Assembly (NCBI GenBank): GCA_021018815.1
Contig: JAITYX010000042.1
Location: 945,001-1,009,000 of the forward strand
Reading direction: 5' to 3'
DNA: 64,000 nt
DNA from: Talinum fruticosum
Lineage: Eukaryota; Streptophyta; Magnoliopsida; Caryophyllales; Talinaceae
Shown: positions 20,965 to 33,930 of the stretch, in pieces
Numbering within the stretch: position 1 is the first letter of the stretch
Layout of the letters: the number at the start of each line of letters is the position of its first letter
Made by a program: the position numbers and the translations under genes
Notes under the pieces: generated by a model
Database searches by the model: none
Told to the model about the DNA's origin: nothing
Seen by the model: only the letters and a program-made list of their open reading frames with translations

Positions 20965-23220
20965 TTGCTCCATGTCGCTGTAGGGAAGAATGTACAGGTT
21001 TGTGGTCATGGCCTTCTGTTTTTGTTTTAGGTAGTGTCCCTAGATTGATTGCCTGATGGGGATTATACCTTTGCTTAGTATCTGAAAAGATTTGTGGCAC
21101 TTACCATGAGATGGGAAAAGATTTGTGGCACTTACCAAGAGATGGGATCACATGGTCAATTTGTAGGTTATGCTAGTGAAGACACTTGTGACTTCATTAT
21201 CACTGGTGTGAGTTTTTCATAGTGCTAGCCCTGGTCATATCATCACTTGCATGGAAAGGGAAAACCCATCCGGTCATTCTTTCTTTTCAGATTTTTGTTT
21301 TAGTCCTTTTTTCATTGCATTCTATCTCATCATATCATATCCCCAGAGTGCAAGTATGGATCTAGTCTGTACTGTTTAAGAGCTATGGATGGTCTGACAG
21401 AGAGCTTGTTTTGTACCATAGTCATACCTACATATGATGTTGTGACTTGGGATCGTTGTGGGTGATCATGAGCAATAGGGCGTCTGTTGCCCTTGTTTTC
21501 TACCCATCTTTTGGGGTGGCAGGTTTTGTTGTCTGGGGGCAAAAGACCTAGTACCTAAAGTAATTTATGGCTGCACTAATTGCTTTTTTCTATAAGTTCT
21601 AACCTTTATTTGAATTGGCTGAACAACGTGAAGGCAAAATTCATTCAATTTGATTTCACTGTAGTTGATTCTATATAAATGTTTATGTTTTATTTCCTCT
21701 GATTTCAGGTACATGGAGTAGTGAACACAGTCAAGCACTTTGCTGCGAAGTTCCTATCAGGGCTTTGCACCCATGTCTATGTAGAAGTAGCTTATGGTAG
21801 TCTATTTTCCGTCTGTGTTGGTTTGTTTGGAACGGTTGTAGGCTTAAACTTGGAAATCCTAATCGAACAAAGTTTGAATAATTTTGCTTACGATGATGAG
21901 TCGTTTTAATTGTGTGGAGATTATGTAATCAAAGTAAGCACCCAGAACTGGGAGAGGCCATTAGTGCGTTTCCCAAGTCGGGGTGCTGAGAAACAGCTAT
22001 TGGAATTGGAAGCAGTAACACATGGTTTGATCAACTATGGATGCCAAGTTTAGTATATTACGATTTAGTGGATTTACATTCATATGCAAATCGCAGTAAA
22101 ATCTTCATGTGGCGTGGGAGCATCTCCTTTGTTGATTTAATGGTTTATGTCGTTGGCTTCCATTTTGGTGTTTTCGCTTTTGGCATATTTTTCTTGTTGA
22201 CTGGGTTGAACTTTGAAGACGAGATTCAAAATGGAAACAAAACGATTTGTTTGCTATGATTCTCATCTTGATTTGGAGACAGTGATTGATGGGAATGGCA
22301 TTGGTAATACATAAAAAGGCCAGGTTTGCAGAATATTTCATTTTCACGTAAGCAATTCTTCAGCAAACGTGAGTGCTTCTAAGTTAACCCCCATGGCAAC
22401 TCCTTGAGCAATATAAAGCATAAGCACGCACTAGATGTATTTTATGATGTGTGAGAATAAAAGTTGAAAATTTTGCAAGTTGATGTATGACTCGTTTATC
22501 AACTTTAGATTCAACTTCTCTATGATGGTAACTGAAAAGAAAAGTTTTAAAGAATTTTATATTCAATTTTGTGTGTCCTCAAAAATTATCACATGACACT
22601 TGAATATCACCCTTTTAAGTTAAATAAATCTGAAAACTGATATTTATTTTCTCCTAAACTTAGTTATACCCCTTTGTCTTAAGTAACTAAATTGAATTGA
22701 AGGAATGTTCGGAAACACGGACTGAAAGAAAGAACGGTCTCAAGCTTGAACCTCGTCTTGATAATTTAGATATGATACGTTGTATTTATTTATGTACAAG
22801 TACTTTCATCTTACTTGGTATTTATAATATGATAAGTGTTCCATTGGGAAGGAACAAGGTGGTTACATGTAAGATGTTTTTAAGGGACAATTTTGTCTTT
22901 CGATTCATGCTGGACCTTATGCCAAACCTACGGATTTCCGAGCCTAGCTTTGATTTCCCATGGCAACACCCGTGGCCAAGGAGAGAAATTCTGGGAAGAA
23001 TGGGTTAGGTTTAACACCTAGGAAACGTTCACAAATCCCTAATCTCGAAATTGTAAAACAGGCGTCTTCTGGACCCTTCTTTCAATTTTGCATATGAAGT
23101 AGGTGGTTGCTCGCTCGCTCGCTCACTCTCTGTCTCTCGTGCAGCCTCTTCTGATTCTCTCTCTCTCCTTTAACAATCCCAATCCCAATCCCAATTCCAG
23201 TTTCACAGCTTCAAGCAGAA
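20965..23220. other. ARF17 3' region and spacer to GrpE
   Basis: The first few hundred bases are likely 3'UTR, perhaps with a 3'UTR intron (TTTCAGGTACATGG near 21705). The last 150 bases are CT-rich leader of the GrpE gene (CAATCCCAATCCCAATCCCA near 23174). The ORFs here show no coding features I trust. Confidence 0.4.
21084..21145. repeat. 31-bp tandem duplication downstream of ARF17
   Basis: GAAAAGATTTGTGGCACTTA begins both units, at 21084 and 21115; the units differ at one or two positions. Confidence 0.85.
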
Positions 23221-26200
23221 ATGGCGGTCTCACTTTCAAGCATCCCTCGCTGCTTGTGTGCCTCGTTTTCAGCTAACCCTTCAAAATCCTATCAACCCTC
23301 CAAATCCCTAAATTTTCCAACCAATTCCCCCTCAAAACCCAACTCGTCTTATCCGCAGCAACCCCAGCTTCCCCTTCTCTCTCCTCTCCTCTTCTCCCTC
23401 ACAATTTCCGTGGAAGCCATGCTTTCAGGTGTTTGTCCTCCCAAGAAGACCTGCCCGACACTGTAAGCTTCTTTCTTCTTAATCCCTTAAATGTCATTTT
23501 CTATTTTAGTGGCTTGTATTGTTTGAAACTTGGATACTTTAGAAGGTTGTTGCTCATGAGTATGAAAGCAGAAGCATTTCTAGATTTATACTAAAAACTT
23601 TTGCACATTAGGATTCTTGTTGAAACTAATGCCTAGATGCATTAGTTCTTGTTGAAACTAATGCCTAGATGCATTAGGTCTTAGGTTTGATTCCCGGTAC
23701 AGATTTGTGTAGAAGCATTTTATACAAAAAATAACTTGTACGTGTTGATGATGTTACATTGCAGTATTCTAGTGCATCTTATGTCATATTTTGATTGATA
23801 TATCTATTAGACATGCCACAATACCTTCATGTGAATTGCTAAATCAATTGTATGCAAATTTTGGTTCTCCTAGAAGCTTCATTCCATAAATAGCTGGGTC
23901 CAAGGAGAGGTACCGTTGGGGGGTTGGAAATGGGGGGGTATGAATGTTTCGAATTTGCATGTCTTTCATATTGTCTGATGCCATGTAATTTTTCCCTTTT
24001 TATGGTGGTTGCTTTAGATGAATGAGGGGCAGGAAGATGGGGACAAGGAGGAGGACTTGGGTTCTGATAAAACATGGGATAGTGTGGAAACTCTGACTAG
24101 ATTTTATAAGGAGGCTATTTTAGCAGGAGACCAGCAGAGCATTGCTGAAATCGAGACCGCACTTTACAGACTGGAAACTGAAAAGAACGAGTTGGCTGAG
24201 AAAGTTTCGGCTTTGTCTGGGGAGATAAATTCTGCAAAGGAGAGATTTATCCGGCTGCAGGCTGACTTTGATAACTTTAGGAAGAGATCAGAAAAGGAGA
24301 GACTTTCGGTTCGAAGTGATGCACAGGGGAAATTATTGAGAGTCTTCTTCCCATGGTGGACAATTTCGAGAGGGCAAAGCAGCAGCTTAAACCGGAAACA
24401 GAGAAGGAAAAACTTATTGATACAAGCTATCAGGGTATATACAAGCAATTTGTGGAAATCATGAGGAGCCTGCAGGTAGCGGCCGTAGAAACTGTTGGGA
24501 AGCCTTTTGATCCTATGGTAAGTGTTCTCTAAACTCTTGGGCTGTTCACTACTGGTTGCTTGTGTAAGATGTTTTGATGTCACCTCTTACGAATCCTCTG
24601 AGAGGGATTTGGTGTCATCATATTTACACTGATTAAACACGGCAATAAAGTCATATAAATCCAGTTAAAAAAAGGGTCAGTTTTATTCCTGCTGAAACTG
24701 TTAAATATGAATTGCTGTATTTTGAGGAGATGGTATGCTAGAAGCTGTAGATTTGAAGATTATCAAGGATTATGTATACATCAATGGATGGCTTTAAAGA
24801 TGATCAAGACAACTTGCTTGACATTTTGGTTGTTGAAAGGTCAAGTTGATGCACTGCCAAATTTGAATATTACTTATCGGAGTGCTCTATTCAAGGCGTT
24901 TAAGAATCAATATGTTAAAAACCAATAATGATGTGTTGCCACCTATCTGCAAAATAGTGCATACTGTTTGTCAACATTGTTTGTGCTTGTAAACTTATTT
25001 TCCTAGTTCTTCTTAGAAGCTGTAGGTTTTAACTGCACTTGTTAGAATGGAATCTAATGTTTTAGTCCATTCGACACGTGTGAGGAGCAACACATCTTCT
25101 CACCAATAAGATTGATGCAGGTATATAATTCAATTTTCTTGATAGATCAGTGCTAGGATACTTTTATGTGGTCGTTGTTATTGCTAAATCTAGGCCTTTG
25201 AGTCCTATGGTGGAGAAGGTGCACTGGAAATAACTTCACCCTCTGCTTCTGAACATCTTAGGGTAGATCTGTGGGCTTTAAGGAAACCAGAACTTGTGTT
25301 ATACAGGGATGTGAACCTTCATGTGGGACCATGTTATAATTTGGGCTTCAGCCTCATTGCTGCTGGAATGACCAAACCCGATTACCTGGTCAATCAATTT
25401 TGTGCCTGCATAGTTGGAGTTTGGAGACACATGTAAAGAGTACTAGACTAGAGGGTGTGTTAACCTCCTCCTGATTTTCACTTAGCCACCTGAGGAGGAT
25501 CCTTATCTTCTGATGACTTTAAAGAATTTTGGTTTGGTGAAGGAGGAGATTTAACATCCCTCCTCACACAAAGGTGAGTTCTGAGGCTATGGCAAGCGAA
25601 GTCCTGCAAGCAGCACACTCATGTTACATGTAGGCTTCATGTTAAGCAGTAGGCACAGGTAACAATCTGGACATTTGGTTGTTCCCGTGGACATGATAAT
25701 TTTTGGTGCTTAAAGGAGTTTGGGAAGGTACAAATTCACTTTTCAGGACTACTACAACTCCTCCCGATGTGGGCCCCACTTTCATGGGTTTGGGGAGATC
25801 TAGATGTAGATAACCTTACCTATTCAAGCATCACTACCCGCCGAGAGACCAGTTTCAAGAGACCACTGCTGATCAAAATTTCAGATTGCAAATCAGCATT
25901 TTATTTATTAAGATGGTCTTGAACCAGAATGAATTATCTAGTACTATTTTAATGCTTCTTGCCGTTCAATCTGCTGCATCTGAAACCTCAATGCAATCTG
26001 TTTTCTGGGTGTAGGTGCATGAGGCCATTGCAAGAGAGGAGTCTGAAGAGTTCGGCGAAGGCATTGTGAGCCAAGAATTCCGGCGAGGCTTTCTCCTTGG
26101 CGAACGGCTTTTGAGACCAGCAATGGTGAAGGTGTCTTCTGGTCCTGGAAAAATAAAGGCGCTGAAGCTACCCAAGAATCCACAGAGCAACCTGCTGAGA

Positions 26201-26238
26201 GTGCTTCATCGGAAGAGCAGCCTGCTCCAGCGAGTTGA
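23221..26238 (+). CDS. Chloroplast-type GrpE co-chaperone (nucleotide exchange factor of Hsp70), three apparent missing bases
   Basis: GrpE releases ADP from plastid or mitochondrial Hsp70. Three exons: 23221-23462, 24018-24517 and 26015-26238. Exon 1 begins MAVSLSSIPRCLCASFSANP, a Ser-rich transit peptide, and its second half reads SSPLLPHNFRGSHAFRCLSS only if one base is missing, probably in the C run at 23327-23331. Exon 2 has the long helix (TLTRFYKEAILAGDQQSIAE; FIRLQADFDNFRKRSEKERL), then DNFERAKQQLKP after a missing G at 24326-24329. Exon 3 is the beta-wing domain, VHEAIAREESEEFGEGIVSQ and GFLLGERLLRPAMVKVSSGP, then an acidic tail reached after a missing A at 26149-26153, ending EEQPAPAS. 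With these three bases each exon has a length divisible by three, all splice junctions are phase 0 and the protein is 322 residues, typical of plastid GrpE. Without them the gene is broken. The phase agreement argues for consensus errors in a real gene. Confidence 0.88.
23614..23677. repeat. 32-bp exact tandem duplication in GrpE intron 1
   Basis: TTCTTGTTGAAACTAATGCC starts both units, at 23614 and 23646. Identical copies suggest a recent event or an assembly duplication. Confidence 0.9.
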
Positions 26239-27228
26239 GCCGCTCCTGAGGATGAAAAGTGAGAAAAGTTTTGCTGCTTGTAGTTGTCATAGCTTACACC
26301 CGGGATGATTCTATTGATATTATTTATTCCTTGACTGATGCTGATACTGGTTTAGCCCCCTTTCTATAGAGAGCTGCATCTCTCTAAAATAGAGTTAAAG
26401 GGTTTTAAGGTTGGATGTCTGGGGGTAAAAGCATAATGTAATGTTGAGCAATGTCATTACTTTTAAAGTTTTGACAACTCTTCCTCCCACCCACCCAAGC
26501 CCAAGCATATTTTCAACTCTTGAGATTTTGTTACCTTCTGATTCTTGCTTGTTTTTCTTCATCCAAATCTATTTTGTTTGCATCAGACACTGGACCTCGC
26601 ATAGCATGTAAAGCAGCCAAAAACCAAAAATCTGGATTTAGTTTATTGCTGTTCAGCAAAAACAAGATCTCATCAACTCAATAAAACAAGTTGAAAAAAA
26701 AAAAAAAAACTTTAGTTTAGTTTACCAGAATAAGTTTAGAATTTAACACAAATGAGTTCCATTAAATTGAGTAAAGTATACAAGAAAAAAAGTTTAATTC
26801 AATTCAACATTAGAGAATAAAAAGTTATATTTTAGGGGTTATCTTGTTATATGGTTTAGAGATTACGGTAAAATTTTCATATTATCCTTATTTCAAATGT
26901 GATAATTTTATTATATATATATTTTTTTAGATAAGTTAATACACAGGAGGAAAAATCGAATTTAAGACTTAATGTGATGAGGACTTTACTAGTAACTAAA
27001 ATTAAGCATTCATTGATAATTTCACTAGATTATTAAGATGGAGAATTCAAAATTAGTAGATATCCTTGCTTGACAAAAAAAAAAAAAAAAAAAAGAGTAA
27101 CGCAGGAAGAAAAATATATATAAAAAAGAAAGACAATGGAATGGTATTTGACAGTACGCTTGGGCCAAACGAGGAGCAAGCAGAAGAGAGATTCCCCTTG
27201 GTGAGTTGAAGCTTGAGGGCCAGAGTCA
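26239..27228. other. GrpE 3' region and promoter of the small membrane gene
   Basis: Contains A runs at 26696-26709 and about 27076-27093. No gene seen. Confidence 0.4.
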
Positions 27229-27671
27229 ATGGAGTTGTCTTCGAATTTCTCAGCTTCTTCTCACTCTCTCTCCTTCTGGGATTACCTCATTCTCTTCCTC
27301 TTCCGCCCCTTATTTGCCCTTATCTTCGTTCTGTGTATCCTTCTCTTAGGTAATCTCTCTCTCTCTCCTTCTCTTTTTCTCGATCGTATGTGATTCTGAG
27401 TTGATTGTGTTCAATTGAGCATCTGGGCATTTGTATTTACCCCTCAGATGATGCTACTTATGGGTCATCTGTTCTAATTTTGAGAGCTTGATTCATGGGG
27501 TTCGATTTCAGGATGGTCGTTGGCTTGGAAACTGGTTTTGGTACACGTCCCTTTGGTGCAAGAAATCTTTGGGTTGCGTAAAAACCTGCCAAAGCTCCTC
27601 CTCCCAAGCGTCGCTTCTCTCAATTCTACAACTCTCGTGATGCGTCTCGCAGTCGACCTCCTCCTGGTTGA
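27229..27671 (+). CDS. Small single-pass membrane protein, plant-conserved, one apparent missing base
   Basis: Two exons, 27229-27349 and 27512-27671, joined by a GT-AG intron in a Gly codon. The protein starts MELSSNFSASSHSLSFWDYL, has one hydrophobic segment (about residues 20-50, LFLFRPLFALIFVLCILLLG then WSLAWKLVLVHVPLVQEIFG) and a short tail. As written, the frame after GLRK becomes Leu/Ser-rich and runs on to 27711. Adding one A to the run at 27580-27584 gives a basic, Pro-rich tail (KPAKAPPPKRRFSQFYNSRD) ending RPPPG with a stop at 27671, 93 residues in all. I prefer that version because the tail then looks like a real protein end and the same kind of error affects neighbours. It resembles a small Arabidopsis membrane protein (At1g36380 from memory), which is next to a GrpE gene there as well. 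Function unknown. Confidence 0.65.
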
Positions 27672-29821
27672 TGGATTCATGGTAATGTATATTTTTTCTC
27701 TCTCTTATTGAATTTCTGTATGCCCTGAACCCTAATTTTGTAGCAAATCCTTGTTTCAGTGCTAATATTGAGTTTTTGCCAATTGTAAAGAAATTCTGAG
27801 CCTGAAAGTGGTTGTTGAAATTTGATTTGGAGCAATGGATTTACTTGTTTGATTTTTCTCTTTCTTATTGTATCTACATTTAGGATTCCATCAACAAACA
27901 ATTCATGGGTTAAGTGTACTGAACCAAATATATGCATATAGTGTATGAAAAAACAGTTGCAAGAAAACTAATCAGCAAAATAAGTGCTGACTATCAGGTT
28001 TGAATCTTTGATGGCATATGCATCCAACTCAGTCATAGATTGTCAAAAAGGCTATGCAATTAGGCTAGATTGATGAAGCCATAAGAGTGCTTAGATCTAT
28101 GGAACTATATGTATATGCTATCATATAGTGGATCAGCTTTTCATCTTGTAAACTTTGATGATTAAGAAGTCGAGAAGAGGTAGAATCAAAGATTGGCCTT
28201 GCCCACAAATCATGGTTCCTGTCCTTGTCTGAATGTTTCTTAGTTCTTGTGCCCTTTGTAAGTTTTAGCCTCTTAAATAAAGCTCTGAAGATTTCTCTTA
28301 TGAGATCAAGTGTTTGGTTTCTTGATACTATTTTCTACAGAGAGCCTCTCGTTCTTGGCCTGGTGAGAGATTTTGTTGTTTTGATATTCTGATGGATGAA
28401 ACGAAAGAAAAAGATTGTTGGAATGTGGAAAAATTGAAAGGTTCACGTATGCCATTGAACTAGGATTGTTGGTATAAAACATGCATGATCATTGGTTAGT
28501 CCGTTATACATTACTTACATTTGTGTTGCACTATCACTCGTAAGAATGTGCATACAGCATTGTTATTTGACCATTAGTCTATTAGTTTGATGGCCTTCCC
28601 TTCTCCTCCTCCCCCCAAAAAAAAAAAAAGAAAGGTGGGGAAACCAAAAGGCTAGATTCTCAAATGACACCATCTCATGAATTATTTCTGTGAGACTGAC
28701 TTTAATATTATTCAGATGCTTGCATGCTTAGTTACCTTCGTCCTGTGTCTTGTAACCTCAACCAAAACTTCTTAAGGTTTATCAATATTTGTCTCACTGA
28801 TGCTTGCATGCTTAGTTACCTTCGTCCTGTGTCTTGTAACCTCAACCAAAACTTCTTAAGGTTTATCAATATTTGTCTCACTAACAATGGTGTGGATGCT
28901 TTAAATCATAGATGTTTGAGAAGATAGTGAATAGAACATTACACGTGCCTTCTGGTCCTGAGTGGAATCGTTGTTGGGAGTAATCAACATGATTGTCTGC
29001 TATCCTATGAACCTGAGATTCTAAAAGTCCTGAGCTGATGTGAAGATGATGTGGCGGTTCTGATGGCAGAGCTGCAGCTGTTGTCTAGAGGCCATAATTT
29101 GGAAGAAGTGTTTGTATATATTAGGGTGAACTTGATCGCAATTGATTTGGAAAAAAATAGACGCAGATAGTATGAATAGAAGCTTTTTCGAATGAATATT
29201 CTTGTAATTAAACTTTGTTTTCATCTTATGAAGTATTGTTCATTATATATCGAGATTGTCATCCTTCCCATTCGAATGGTAGTCTGTAGAATGGCTGAGT
29301 TTGCACTTGCTGTGCCAGATGGAAAACTTCATTTGCAGTGCTCTTGTATCCGCTGTCAGTGTCATTTTCTAAAGGGAGATGGACGTAAAAGTGGTTAAAT
29401 GTACACACAAATTTTCAAATTTCAATGCCAATTATTTTCGGTTTTACACTCGAATAGTCGTGCTTTTCCAAACTCATTTAAATACGGCCTTGTTAAATAT
29501 CATTCATAAAAGGTTTCAATTTAAACTGGTGGTTGTGGATTTACCATATCCCGTCAAAAATACCATCTACACTGAAAGTAGTTATTACTCTATTGTTACT
29601 ACGATCATGGCCGGTCTGGACTATCCATGAGAAATCCCAGTGGGTACTGTAGATCCGACCCAATTCGAGTTAAGCAGGCTGGATTAGACCGGTTCGGTCT
29701 AATTTAGGAAACATATGAAGATAAGACGGCGTCGTTGGCAACATCCCACATCTCATTCGATGTCAAAATCCCCGCGTGCGGGTGACGCTGTAGTCAAAGC
29801 AAACCCGTAGCACTTCAACGC
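27672..29821. other. Intergenic DNA
   Basis: Apart from the tandem duplication at 28715-28882 no gene is supported. The ORFs at 29192-29630 are short and lack family features. Confidence 0.4.
28715..28882. repeat. 84-bp exact tandem duplication
   Basis: Two identical units, 28715-28798 and 28799-28882, start with GATGCTTGCATGCTTAGTTA. Because 84 is a multiple of three, the open frame through it repeats a 28-residue peptide, which inflates a chance ORF. No evidence that it is coding. Confidence 0.95.
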
Positions 29822-29854
<33 letters not shown>

Positions 29855-30083
29855 CATCAGCGACGGCGTCAACCGCCGGCCGGGTCCGATACTTCCGGTG
29901 CAACTTTTTCGGCGTTGTTGCCGCTGCTTTTGCTGCTGCTTCACCTATCCTTGAGACTCTGTTTTCTCTCTCCTCGAAACTCCTCTGTCTCGTTTATGGC
30001 TTCTGTGATTAAGAACATGTCGTATTTGGCGTGTGTTGTTTGCAAGCCCCGCTGTTGTTTCAGCTGTGTAATCAAAGTAAGGT
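29822..30083 (+). other. Possible 5' end of an unidentified transcript
   Basis: A CT microsatellite (29822-29846) is followed at once by an ATG (29848) opening a GC-richer 54-codon frame (MEASATASTAGRVRYFRCNF) that stops at 30012. An overlapping frame from 29996 reads MASVIKNMSYLACVVCKPRC and reaches ATCAAA with a donor-like GTAAGG at 30077. The CT-rich leader, GC rise and donor look like the first exon of a gene, but I recognise neither peptide. A possible downstream partner is at 36400-36650. Confidence 0.3.
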
Positions 30084-32470
30084 ATGGAAGATTCGTTGCT
30101 TCTCAATTCTTCTTTTTGTTGAATTCCTGCTGGTATCATTGCTAGTTTTGTCTCTTTGAGTTTGAGGTCTCGTGGTTTTCAGTTGAAACTTATGATTAGG
30201 TTTCTAATTTTATAAATGCTCTAAGTTAGGGTTTCCTTCTTTCCTTTTTTTTCCTGTATAATTCTCGAACCGCAACAATTTGGGTACAATTTTTTTTTTT
30301 TTGGGGGGGGTTGGGGTTGTTAATCAGTGATTGTTTTGTTGTTGTTAGTTAGTTCTGTGCTGAACTTTATTTTCACTTTAGGAACTGGAATGTATATATT
30401 GAGCGAGAAAAAGATGTTCTTGTTTGTTTATTCAGACTTGGGGACTAGGTTGGGTACTGTGTAGTATGAATTTGAGGTTAGGACTTGGCCGAACTTATGA
30501 TCCTGAGTCGTTGGTTCTTATGCTCCAGTTTGAATGATTTGACATGAACGTTACTTCGTCTATTTCAAAATACATGTTATTTAAAATACACCTTGTTTGA
30601 AGGTTATGCAGAATATCTAGGAAACACAAAGTTCATGACAATTTTTGTATTAAAAGACGAAGTTGTCCCCATATTTCATTGGAAATGAAGAAAATCAATG
30701 AAAAAAAGAGAAATAAGGCAATTAATAAGGATAAAATTGGTAAAGTAGTAATTAATATGTCATTGAAATTATAAAGTGACAAGTATTGTGAAACGATGAA
30801 AGTAATTAATATGTCATTTCTTCAGATTGCAATTAAGGGCAGTCCTAATATTAATACAACTAGTGAACTGACATCAGTTCAGAAATGGATGCTATAGGGC
30901 CGCACTTGAACATCTAAGAAAGAAGTTTGATCCTTTTATTGTTCTGTTTTGGGGGGTGGGGAGGGCATTAAGCAAGTGGTCGAACGTGTTTTCATGGAGA
31001 AATATAGACTTGATGGTAGAGTGGTTGTTTGAATCAGGGATTTGAGGCTGAAGAGGTGTCTTTTTTTAGCTTCTAGGTGTAAGTTCAATGTAAATTGCTG
31101 TAGGATCGCTGGCAGTGAACTCAAGCTGCAAATTATGCTTATAAATTTAAGAGAAGCTTAGCACTTAGAAATTCCTTAGGTCAATGGGGCCTGTGCAAAG
31201 GTAAGCCTGACGGAGTTCCTGTTTATGGAGGGAGAGGTTGCCATCTAGTTAAGAGGACTCCTTTCTTCACCACACAGGTGCTAAATAAATTTTCTGAGGA
31301 TGGAATCCATTTGATTATGACAAGGGCATTATTCGATTTGATTACGGGTGAGGGTAACATACCAATTCATCTTCAAAGTGAACACCATCGCCACCAGGCC
31401 CACCGTCACCACCCAGTGTGAGTCTTCCTTATAGGTCTTATATGAATTTAGGGAAGCAAAAAACCTGAACTCCTTATCTCTACAAACAGATGATATTTCC
31501 AAAAACCCAGAAAAAAACATTTGAAAATGCTTTGAGGGTGTTGAAAATGTTTTCTTGAGAGGCTAGAAAATGAATCAATGAATAATGAAGTTGGCTAGCA
31601 TTAACCAGATGTATTGGTAACAGTGAGACCCGGAAGCTAGTGCCTTCACCATTGGACTAGATGCCCACTATCTCTCTACAAGCACGATTCACAATTTCAT
31701 GTATATTCCTGAAATTGTTTTTTGGAGATGGTATGCAGAAATTGTGGAGTGGCTTTTATAGGGATTTAATAGTTTTTATTTGGTTGTCTCTAAATGAAGT
31801 TTGGATGAGGCTGCTTATTGTGGCGGTGCAAACTGTTCAATAAAGAAGTTGTGGTTTTGACTTTGTTTAGGCTGGGATTTTGGGTGTGGCATGAGGTGGT
31901 GCTGTATAAACATCCCAAAGTGGAATCATCTGCTAATGGAGGAGAGAAGAGCCTTGTGTTCCTTGAATCTTGTATGTAGGGGTATATCTGAGCAAAACCA
32001 ACCCGACCTTGAGTTTGTGAGGTTCAAAGCGTGGATCGGGAGCTTATTTACGAGCTCGAGCTCAGCTTGTGGCTCACGCAAGGCTTTAGCTCGCTAAAGG
32101 CTTGAGTTTGTGAGCTTGGCGCATATGCTTGTTTAAGACATATTTTTCCATACTCAAAAATGATTATTTAATACTTGTTACTATTAATATATGAACCTTA
32201 AACAATATTTCCCATCATAAAACATGAACCGAATTTGTTGTTTGTTGTACGATGCGAATCTATATAGTCCTCATACAACTAAGATGATTAAGAAAATGAA
32301 TCAATAAGTTTAAAAATTAACAATAGACAATCTTATTACAGCTCCACTAATTTGTAAAAGATAATAACATCAACTATTGAGTATGAATGTAAATATAAAA
32401 CTCTTTATTCTAATATAGTTCGTCAAATTTGGATGCCTCCTTTGTCTAACTTGTTTACACTCCGTTCATT

Positions 32471-32506
<36 letters not shown>

Positions 32507-33227
32507 TCAGCTCATATAGGCTTGGCAAGCTGCCAAGCCCAAATATTAGATACTCAAGCTCAGATTGGAACAGAAAATATCTTGTTTGGGCAAGAAGCAA
32601 GATAGAGAGAATAGCGGGGGTTGACCATACTGACCCAACTTGACAAATAGTGTCTGCATATTTTTGATAAGGATTAGTGTTTGCATCATTGATGAAACAG
32701 GGCATTCATGTCCACTAGAAAGAGCAAATAGAAAGTCCTTTGTGTGTATTTCAGAAAAAGGGGTTGGGTGGAAGAGGTGATGAAGGGTTTTCCTTATTTT
32801 GATTTTGAAATTTTGGAACAAAGAGGCCTTTTGCCCTGTGTCTTCTAAGTTGCAACATACCTAGAGCACTATTTCATGCTTAAGTAAACAAACAAAAAAT
32901 AATACTCTCTCCACCCCATATTTATGTTCTTAAATACAAAAACACACTTTTTAAGATGGTTAAATATTAGCCAAAAGATGAGTACTTTGGTAAGAACGAT
33001 GCAAAATTATTGGTAAGTAATGCATTTAATGATTGGATAGTAAGATTATTGTGGACAAAAATTTTATCAAATAGGAAAATAATATAGGACAGAAGGAATT
33101 AAAAAATGCATCATTTTCTCCATTTTAGCTCTTGAAAAAACAAAAAAACAGGGAAGTGAGGGAAAAGAAGCCCCCTCCGCCGGGTTGTGACCACACACAA
33201 GTTAGAATGGGGAGTATACAACATTAA
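30084..33227. other. Intergenic or intronic DNA
   Basis: If the transcript at 29.8 kb is real this would be intron. A stretch at about 31990-32110 rich in GAGCTCGAGCTCAGCTTGTG resembles a dispersed plant repeat. A T run of about 30 lies at 32472-32502. No gene seen. Confidence 0.35.
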
Positions 33228-33439
33228 GGGTGTGTTTGGTTGAAGGGAAAATATTTTCCCAAGAAAATATTTTTCATGGGAAAATGAATTTCCAAGGAAA
33301 ATCATTTTTTATCCACATTTTCCTTTGTTTGGTAGAAGAAAAATAATTTTCTAAAATAGTTACTTAAATGCAAAAACCAACCATAAAAACCCAATAAATA
33401 TGAAAATAAAAAGTAAATAACTAATTCAACTTTAAAACC

Positions 33440-33531
<92 letters not shown>

Positions 33532-33930
33532 AGCACCTAAATTTGATAAGTTTGTACATGTTCCTATAATCAAACTTTTCCATGTATAAAATAATAGAAA
33601 TTTAAAAAAACAAATACTGTAAAAAAAAATCTTATATATGAACTTTACAACAAAAAGGGAAAAAGACAAGCACAAAACTTGAAAAAAGAAAATGAAGGTG
33701 GCAAAGTAAGATAAGTTTAGAACTTGAACTCCCATTGATAAGACTTTATTTTCCCTTGATTGAGGTAGAGGAAAATTAACTTCCTTCCTCATAAAAGGAA
33801 ATTTATTTTCCATTGATTGAGGGAAATTATTTTCCCCAGAAAATATTCATCCACCACTTATGCTACCAAATGCCGGAAAATAGAATGATAATTTTCCGAG
33901 AAAATATTTTCCACTCAAACAAACACACCC
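33228..33930. mobile_element. MITE-like element (Tourist/PIF-Harbinger type), 703 bp
   Basis: The left end GGGTGTGTTTGGTTGAAGGG and the reverse complement of the right end, GGGTGTGTTTGTTTGAGTGG, are imperfect inverted repeats, and both continue into GAAAATATTTTC. TAA flanks both sides (33225-33227 and 33931-33933), the 3-bp target duplication of PIF/Harbinger elements. Several further inner copies of TTTTCC/GGAAAA give strong fold-back potential. No transposase. A long TA microsatellite sits inside. Confidence 0.8.
33443..33527. repeat. TA dinucleotide microsatellite, about 42 units
   Basis: Uninterrupted TA run inside the MITE. It produces spurious Tyr-Ile ORFs on both strands. Confidence 0.97.

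Noticed and set aside
22697..23008. 103-codon ORF upstream of GrpE
   Set aside because: No family features, and it runs into the GrpE promoter; likely a chance frame.
28724..28927. ORF with a duplicated 28-residue peptide, considered as a repeat protein
   Set aside because: The repetition comes from a recent 84-bp DNA duplication in non-coding sequence; there is no promoter context or homolog that I know of.
33302..33813. ORFs with long Tyr-Ile repeats
   Set aside because: Produced entirely by the TA microsatellite inside the MITE.
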